DNA from: Hordeum vulgare subsp. vulgare | Taxonomy: Eukaryota > Streptophyta > Magnoliopsida > Poales > Poaceae | Direction: 5' to 3' | NCBI RefSeq assembly: GCF_904849725.1 | Contig: NC_058523.1 | Location: 208,347,689 to 208,411,688 of the forward strand | Length of the DNA: 64,000 nucleotides | Part shown: positions 58,374 through 64,000 of the stretch, one piece after another | Numbering within the stretch: position 1 is the stretch's first letter | How the letters are laid out: each line of letters starts with the position of its first letter | Notes under the pieces: model-generated | Told to the model about the DNA's origin: nothing | The model's database searches: none | Seen by the model: the letters and a program-made list of their open reading frames with translations, nothing else | Made by a program: the position numbers and the translations under genes

Positions 58374-60766
58374 AATTTGCATATGGGGACTTTCCGGAAT
58401 TGTTATTCGTTGTTCTGGCCTCATTTAAACTTGCCTATAATTTTATGTAGCTTCGTAATATCTTGTGCATCCATGTTTTAACATGTTGTGGCTGTCATTT
58501 GCACGCCTTTTGCATCCAAGTCATATTATGTGTGTTGCTCATATCTTTTAGACCGTAGCTCTGTTTTAAATGATCTATATATGTGAATCGACTAGAATGA
58601 CGTATAGAATCACATGGTCCACTTTATTTTTTCTGTTTAATAAATATAAAATGTCTTTAGTTCAGATCTGGACCAATTTCGAAATTAACATATGGGGTCA
58701 TTGCGGAAATGCTATATGTGGTTTTCGACCTCATTTAATATGCCTAGATAGGTAGTTTATTTATGCTTCACCTCTTGCAATGTTTAACAACATTTAAAAT
58801 TGTTGTGTACAAAAACAGGAGAGAACTACATAATTCATACATGGAATTTCGTCAATATGCAACGAATTGCATATTGAGCTTCATTTAATGTGTAGTAATA
58901 AATTGTCGTGCTTTGTCATGTCGTGCATAACTAAATGGACATGCATCATATTTGTTTGTGCATCATGTCATGGATGTGTGGTAGTGTTTATTGTGTGTTG
59001 ATTGTTGTTTCCGGATTATTTCTTCTCGATAGAGTTCCGAACCACTTCGGAGTGTGAGGATCCATTCGACTACGTTGGTTCGTGTGCATCATGGATTCGT
59101 ACTTCTTCCAAGCAGGATCACATGGAAGATGATCATTTCCCTAGATACCATTACTATCATTGCCATGCTAGGTGTCTCGTTTCTTTCGCTGTGTCTCTCT
59201 GCCTAACACTTAAATGTCAGCCTCCCAATATTGCCATGAAAAACCTCTAACCCGTCCACAACCCATCAAACCCTTGTTTGGCTATGTTACCGCTCGCACA
59301 ATCTTCTTATAACGTTGCTAGTTGCAGGTGCACTTGCTTCCATGTGAAAACATGGGTTCCTTGTTATATCACCATATTATTGCTATTTAATTTAATGCAC
59401 CTATAGACCTCGTAAAAGTCGGAAGGCTTGGCCTTTTGGCTGGGTGTTTTGTTTCTCTTTGGCCACCTTAGTTTCGGCTACTGGTGTTAAGTTCCATATT
59501 GAGTGCTCCTAACATGCTTGGGGTTGTTATGGAGACCCCCTTGACTTTTGTTTTTGGATAAAACTCTTCTAGCAAGGCCCAACATTGGTACTATCTTTTC
59601 CCAACATAATAATACTAAAAAACATAAGGCTTCATGAACCCGAGGAGTAATTAAACATAATACAAGGAGGGCTAGTGCTGATGGTGCTTGTCCTAAACAC
59701 AGTCATGTGCGGTGCCAACTCGGGGCAACTCGGGTGATGTCTATTAGGCCACTATACGCTGCACTCATTCGATTGTGCTCTGAGAACGAGATACGCGGCC
59801 TTGCAGGATTTGTTTTACCTTTCTCGAACGTCTTGTGTAAGGGATTCCAAGTTTACTTTGGGCTATCACGAGGTTGAGGTTTTCCTCTAGGAATCCAAGG
59901 AGATCACGAGTTTTCCGTGGTCGAGGTTTCCAACGCAGTACGTGGTAGTTTGTGATGGACTAGTTGGAGCACCCCTCCAGGGTTAAATCTTTCTGAAAGC
60001 CATGCTCGCGGTTATGTGGCAATTTGGAAAGTTTGTTTAACATTCATTTCTAGATAACTTGAAGTAAACTGAATTAAATTATGCCAAGTGTGTGCGTAAC
60101 CATGACCGTCTCTTCTCATGAGTTATGCATCCGGAAGGGGACACAGTGGGGTTATGTTTGACGTAAGTAGGTGTTCAGGATCACTTCGTTATCATTATTA
60201 GTTCACGCCCGTTATGTGTAGATCACCCCCCTTTATTGTTGTACTCGTAAGTTAGCCACTCAAATAAATGCTTAGTTGCTTGCTGCAGCCTCACCACTTA
60301 ACCACACCTCACCCATTAAGCTTTGCTAGTCTTGATACCTTTGGAAATGAGATTGCTGAGCCCTTGTGGCTCACAGATTACTCCAACAACAGTTGCAGGT
60401 ACAGGGAAGTCAATACCTTGATATGAGCGCGATGATTGTTCTATTTGAAGTTTCTTCATCTTTTTCTTCATCGATCTAGGATGCGTTCCTGGCCGGCAGC
60501 CTGGGATAGCAAGGATGGACGTCGTTCTTTTGTCGTTTGTTTTAGTCCGTAGTCAGACTCTGCTCTTCTACATGGTGATTGAATATATTGCTGTATTGTG
60601 TTGTTCATGATGTAGCTTGTGGCGAGTGTAAGACAATTCCATATACTCATCTATTTTGTACATGTACTTGAAACGATGCCATTCTTGCGAAACGGCGAGA
60701 TGAGCTTCTATCCCTGTCAAGACCCTCGTGCCAAAATAAGGATAGGATCACATCTTGGGCGTTACA

Positions 60767-61968
60767 CATATTATAGAGGATCCACTTCTAGAAGTACGTG
60801 CCGAGAATGGTAATGCGAGAACCAGGAATGCCTACCAGAAACTTGTTGATGAATCGAACGAGATCAGTTGCGTCATGGTAGCTTGTATGGAGCTCTTTTT
60901 GCTGCAACATTTCAAAGATGTTGGGGCTTTCGATACTTTCGAGAGTCTCGAGAGCATGTTTCAGGTGCAGGCTAAGACCAAAAGGTTCAACGTGTGGCGA
61001 TCCTTGATGGATTGCAAGCCGAAGGAAGGTGATCCACTGAGCTTGTATGTGATCAAGATGATTGGATATGTGCAAGCTTTAGATTTGTTGGGCTTCCCCC
61101 TCTTGGATGAGCTGGCTACCTATGCAGTTTTCGGTTCTCTTGCGTCTAGCTATGGGATGTTCATCTCGAACTATCATATGCACGACATGGATAAGAAGCT
61201 CACTCAATTGCATGAGATGCTCAAGGTTGTAGTGCAGAATATTAAGAAAGGCACACATCAAGTGTTGATGGTCAAGAACTCGGCTAAGTTCGAAAAGGGT
61301 TGGTCCAAGGAAAAGTGTAAGGCAAAGGGTACAAAGAAGGTTGTCTCTGCCGTTGAGCTGAAGTCAGGACCAGACTCGAAGACCAGTTGCTTTCATTGCA
61401 AGGAAACTGGTCACTCGAAAAGGAACTATAGCAAGTGGCTTGGTGAGCATTGCAAGAAGGTCGGAAATGCTTCTTCATGCAAAGGTACACTTGTTACATG
61501 TGTTATAGACATTTACCTTGCCGACATCCCTAGTAGCTCTTGGGTATTTTATGCTGGATCAGTTGCTCATATTTTTATCTCGACGGGCTAGTAAGAACTA
61601 GGTATGTGGCACAAGCGGAGATTGACATCAGGGCCGACAATAAAGCAAGAGTTGTTGCGTTGGAGGTCGACATGATTTAGCTCCAGCTTCCTTCTGGAGT
61701 TATTTTGGAACTGAATAATTGCTATGACATTCCCGCTCTTAGTTGAAACATTATTTCTGCCTCATGCTTGATGATTCAGGGTTATGAATTCAAGTTAAAG
61801 GACAATGGTTGTTCATTTTATTTGAATGGAATGTTGCATGGCTACGCACCCATTGTAGATGGGTTATTTATTTTGAATCTAGAAACAGAACTAGTCTATA
61901 ATGTGAATGTCAAGAGGCATAAGCCTAATGGTTCAAATGCGATAGTTTACAATAACCCGTCCATTTAA
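60767..61968 (+). pseudogene. Outer Copia gag remainder and start of protease and pre-integrase
   Basis: From EDPLLEVRAENGNARTRNAY the frame runs through QKLVDESNEISCVMVACMEL, FESLESMFQVQAKTKRFNVW, YVIKMIGYVQALDLLGFPLL and YHMHDMDKKLTQLHEMLKVV to a zinc knuckle CFHCKETGHSKRNY (about 61390), where the last Cys is Tyr. The protease site reads WVFYAGSVAHI instead of DTGS. After a stop at about 61590 the pre-integrase spacer (LQLPSGVILELNNCYDIPAL, GLFILNLE) can be followed to about 61935, where similarity ends abruptly. Same family as the start at 12909. Confidence 0.85.
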
Positions 61969-62495
61969 GCACACACGGTTCAAGCAACTAAGTGTGTGCG
62001 ATCCAGAAAGGAAAGCACACGTAACTCATAGTGCAACGCATGTGATATACAGAAAAAGCACACAACATATAAACCAAAATGTTGGTGATACAGAAGAAAC
62101 CGCAGATGATTTGCAGCACTTCTACGTGTGTGTAGGAGCTCTTGAGTTGCTTGCGATAGCACTTTATCTCACACGTGATCAACCAGAAAACCATGCTTGA
62201 TGGAAAGAGAAATCCCATGTGTAAATTATTCAAGAAACGTGTGGGATGATATCATGCATGGCATACGGTTGCCTGAGAAAAATCACGTGTGATGATGCAT
62301 ACATTACACATTGTTTCTATGATCACCTGTGTGACTTAGCTAGTATTTCACAAATGGTTAAAGGTCGAACACTGTTCATTTTCCAAGGTCAATTATACGT
62401 ATTTCAGTCCTGATAGAGTGTGCGATTGGTCCCTAAATCCCACACATTTGCCCAAAATATAGTGTGTGAGATATGTTACTGCATCATGCACAATT
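61969..62495. repeat. Unassigned stretch rich in CACACG / CGTGTG motifs, possibly CACTA subterminal
   Basis: About a dozen short words such as CACACG, CACACGT, CGTGTG and GTGTGCGAT occur in both orientations every 20-60 bases (for example 61972, 61992, 62018, 62132, 62174, 62241, 62286, 62421, 62447, 62463). Such spaced inverted motifs resemble subterminal transposase-binding repeats of CACTA elements. No terminal CACTA/G or transposase frame is seen. The left edge is where outer Copia similarity ends; the right edge is the Tat LTR. Confidence 0.4.
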
Positions 62496-63549
62496 TGTCG
62501 GTGTTTACTCACAACATAAGCCATGGGTAGGCTAAAGATGGTGGGAACCGAAGTGACACCGGAGGGCGCAGGGGATGAGGATGGTACAAGCATGGAACCC
62601 ACGATGTACCCAGGTTCACGTCTGTCCGTAGAGATAACACCCCTAATCCCGGAGGAGTGTATAATGTATCAATGAGACTACAATGTGCTCCTGGAGCTGT
62701 TCTGCGGAGGAGGAAGAAGGAGAAGCCGTCTCGCGTCTACCTCTCCCGTATGGTGTGTGTGTGTGCTGAGTTGACCGACCCCCTCCATGGAGGGGAGCCG
62801 GGGGTTTTATAGATGAACCCACCGACCTACAATAAGCATAAAAGTATAGGAGTGGGGCCCGACTGGCAGCCTCACCGGCTGGCGAGGGGCCCACGGGGGT
62901 CTTGTCTTGTCACTAGAGGGGCCCGCCGGCTGCAAAGTCCCATCTGGCTGTGGGACCCGCCAGCTAGGTAGTAAGGCTCTTGCATAAGGTTGACGCAGGA
63001 CACGTGTGGTACGTCCGGCGTCGTCCGGCGACATTCATCATGGGCCGTCAGTACGGCCGTCTCCACTGTTCCCACGTCGAGTGCAGTAATGGAGTGGGAG
63101 TTTGAAGGGCCGACATTGTGCAGGATGATGGATCGGAGCTGGAGTAAGTCAGCGGCAGGGCCGCCGACTCTCTACCTACCGTGCACCCCAATCCAGTACC
63201 TTGGTTAACACGTAGTCACCTTTAACTGTAGGGTCTCGTCATGACCTACGGCCTGATGTGACTTGAGCTCTTTAGCCGGCTAGTCGCTTGACTAGCCGGC
63301 CTAGGCACGGCCGCCTCGCCTCTAGCTGACCGGCTTGGCCTAGACGGTCGGAGGGAGGTGACCATCTCGCCTCTAGCCGGTAGGAGCTTCCTGGCCGGCC
63401 AGAGAGTTGGCCGTCTTGCCCCCAGCCGGCAGGTGCTTCCTAGCCGGCGAGGGGGACTTGGGCTTTGTAGATTGATTCATGTTGTTCCTTCATGGTAGAA
63501 GGCAAAGGAGTAGGCTCGATGAGCCCACCCCGGGTTTATCCCCCTGACA
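62496..63549 (-). repeat. LTR of the second Tat element
   Basis: It is 1054 bp, from TGTCGGTGTTTACTCAC to TATCCCCCTGACA. The outermost four bases TGTC and GACA are inverted. The second half holds many GCCGGC and CTAGCCGGC words (63270-63450). Confidence 0.82.
62815..62821 (-). promoter_or_regulatory. TATA box in the second Tat LTR, with perfect palindrome downstream
   Basis: Minus-strand TATAAAA lies in the same place as in the first Tat element. About 16 bases downstream in transcript direction is CCCCTCCATGGAGGGG (62780-62795), a perfect 16-base palindrome. Confidence 0.65.
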
Positions 63550-63910
63550 GTAGTCCCCGAAGCATCGAAGGCCCACCGCCTTGGAGCGGGTGGCCTCGTC
63601 GGGTTGAGTTGTTGGTTGTTGAATTCCTGCCGCCGCCCGTGGCAGGAGACGCCGGCTCAGAAGCCGGCTGGCTTCCAAGCGACACCTCGGCTTCATCGTA
63701 AGTTGCGCAGATTGCGACACGTGCCAGGCCCCAGCCTGACGTGATGATGGATTGCTCAGATGACGGGAGTGGGCTTGAGCCCTGGGTACCGCCATGACGC
63801 CCCCTCGGCCCCCGCACGGAGGATCCTGTGCGGATTTACTCCGTGACGGTTGGGTTTCGGGAGTCGTAACATCCCCTTAATAATCGGGGATGGTGGGTCC
63901 TGTGTGCACC

Positions 63911-63950
63911 GGATCCCCTCCCCACGATCCAACGTGGGGTTTATATGGGG
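63911..63950 (+). promoter_or_regulatory. Candidate antisense-ORF promoter of the second Tat element
   Basis: GGATCCCCTCCCCAC is followed by GTGGGGTTTATATGGGG, matching the block at 44576 in the first Tat element; the TATA-like TTTATAT is better preserved here. The downstream run TTCGCCCCCTTCTTGCTCC parallels CTCTCCCTTCCTCGCTCC at 44643. Confidence 0.5.
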
Positions 63951-64000
63951 TGCGGGGGTACCGAGGAGATCATTCGCCCCCTTCTTGCTCCGCACTTGTG

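Larger units (their letters stand above)
13038..60766 (+). mobile_element. Large retrotransposon derivative (LARD, Sukkula-like), non-autonomous
   Basis: Two long LTRs, about 3.8 kb and 4.0 kb after removing insertions, flank a 3.6 kb interior without gag or pol. Ends are TGTAAGAGCCCGAG on the left and GCGTTACA on the right. The left flank CACAT (13033-13037) and the right CACAT overlapping the LTR end (60765-60769) give the TSD; loss of one CA in a CACACA run explains the overlap. The element's own length is about 11.5 kb. This layout (4 kb LTRs, 3.5 kb conserved non-coding centre) is that of Triticeae LARDs. The Sukkula name is from memory and tentative. It carries two other elements, one in each LTR. 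Confidence 0.85.
34594..60766 (+). repeat. 3' LTR of the LARD, split by a Tat-type Gypsy element
   Basis: LTR sequence is 34594-36223 and 58379-60766, about 4018 bp, interrupted by the Tat element with its AATTT duplication. It starts TGTAACAGCCCGGAACTGATG and is colinear with the 5' LTR throughout. The join CCTTAATTT then GCATATGG is uninterrupted in the 5' LTR at about 14660, which fixes the insertion point exactly. Confidence 0.9.
3041..61968 (+). mobile_element. Outer Copia retrotransposon, broken into three blocks by nested insertions and truncated
   Basis: A 5' LTR (3041-5218) is followed by an initiator-tRNA-Met PBS and a short leader, interrupted at 5348 by the Angela-like Copia. Leader and a new gag start (MAPPSQNNFAL) resume by 12909, stop at 13037 at the LARD insertion, and gag and protease continue from 60767 to about 61968. 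Removing the LARD joins a gag reading EHI to one reading EDPLLEV, as expected for this gag family, apart from a 2-bp insertion. That the 3041 LTR and the 12909 gag belong to one element is inference from order and the matching AGATCAATGGC leader style. Integrase, RT and the 3' LTR are absent. Confidence 0.7.
62496..64000 (-). mobile_element. Second Tat-type Gypsy element, left end only
   Basis: It begins with an LTR (62496-63549) whose layout matches the first Tat element: TACCCAGGTTC, GTGCTCCTGGAGCTGT, the TATA box and a hairpin. Just inside, the minus strand has CTTCGGGGACTAC before TGTCAGGGGG, a polypurine-type tract, so this is the 3' LTR and the element points left. The sequence after 63550 corresponds to the region before the antisense ORF of the first element, and the ORF itself should start beyond the window. 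Confidence 0.82.

Noticed and set aside
60765..60771. CATAT as the right TSD of the LARD
   Set aside because: It does not match the left flank CACAT; loss of one CA in the LTR-end/TSD run explains the data better and also fits the expected gag codons.
1..64000. CRISPR array, operon, phage or plasmid feature
   Set aside because: No regularly spaced short repeats, ribosome binding sites or prokaryotic gene clusters; all content is plant transposon type.
1..64000. tRNA genes
   Set aside because: Only primer-binding sites complementary to tRNA 3' ends are seen; no cloverleaf-capable sequence with A and B boxes was noticed by eye.

Overview
This window is plant nuclear DNA made almost entirely of nested, decayed transposable elements. 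The long terminal repeat (LTR) at 5348-7124 reads like the Angela/BARE1/WIS Copia LTRs of wheat, barley and relatives. Together with Stowaway miniature elements, a Cassandra TRIM, a large non-coding LTR element and Tat- and Athila-type Gypsy elements, this points to a Triticeae grass. I see no intact host gene, no tRNA gene, no complete rRNA gene and no prokaryotic feature. Family names come from recall of typical sequences; boundaries come from TG...CA ends, primer binding sites (PBS) and target-site duplications (TSDs) read directly.

Layout. 1-1435: 3' end of a dead LINE. 1436-3040: unassigned DNA with one degenerate Stowaway-like MITE. From 3041 an outer Copia element begins and is recovered in pieces as far as about 61968. 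Its 5' LTR (3041-5218) carries a hAT-like element (3546-4460, 8-bp TSD), which itself carries a 94-bp Stowaway (3643-3736). An Angela-like Copia (5348 to about 12790), lacking its 3' end, sits in the outer Copia leader; its gag is split by a Cassandra TRIM (9061-9632) whose LTRs contain 5S rRNA-derived sequence. The outer Copia gag starts at 12909 and is split at 13037 by a large retrotransposon derivative (LARD, 13038-60766) with about 3.8-4.0 kb LTRs and a 3.6 kb non-coding interior.

The LARD 5' LTR is split by a 14.1 kb Gypsy element of Tekay-like organisation (15754-29846, TSD GCTGA). Its 3' LTR is split by a reverse-oriented Tat-type Gypsy element (36224-58373, TSD AATTT). The Tat element carries an Athila-like gag-only element in its left LTR (36420-43423, TSD GGATA) and a solo LTR in its reverse transcriptase (52709-54276, TSD GTGCT). 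Outer Copia gag and protease sequence resumes at 60767. After an unassigned repeat-rich stretch (61969-62495), a second Tat-type element begins at 62496 and runs out of the window.

Function. Every polyprotein is broken by stops and frameshifts, so nothing here is expected to transpose by itself. The parts most worth study are the antisense, apparently spliced ORF of the Tat element (44794-48686) with a promoter-like block shared by the second Tat element, the conserved non-coding LARD, the extra ORF before gag in the Tekay-like element, and the 5S-type Pol III promoters embedded in a Copia gag.
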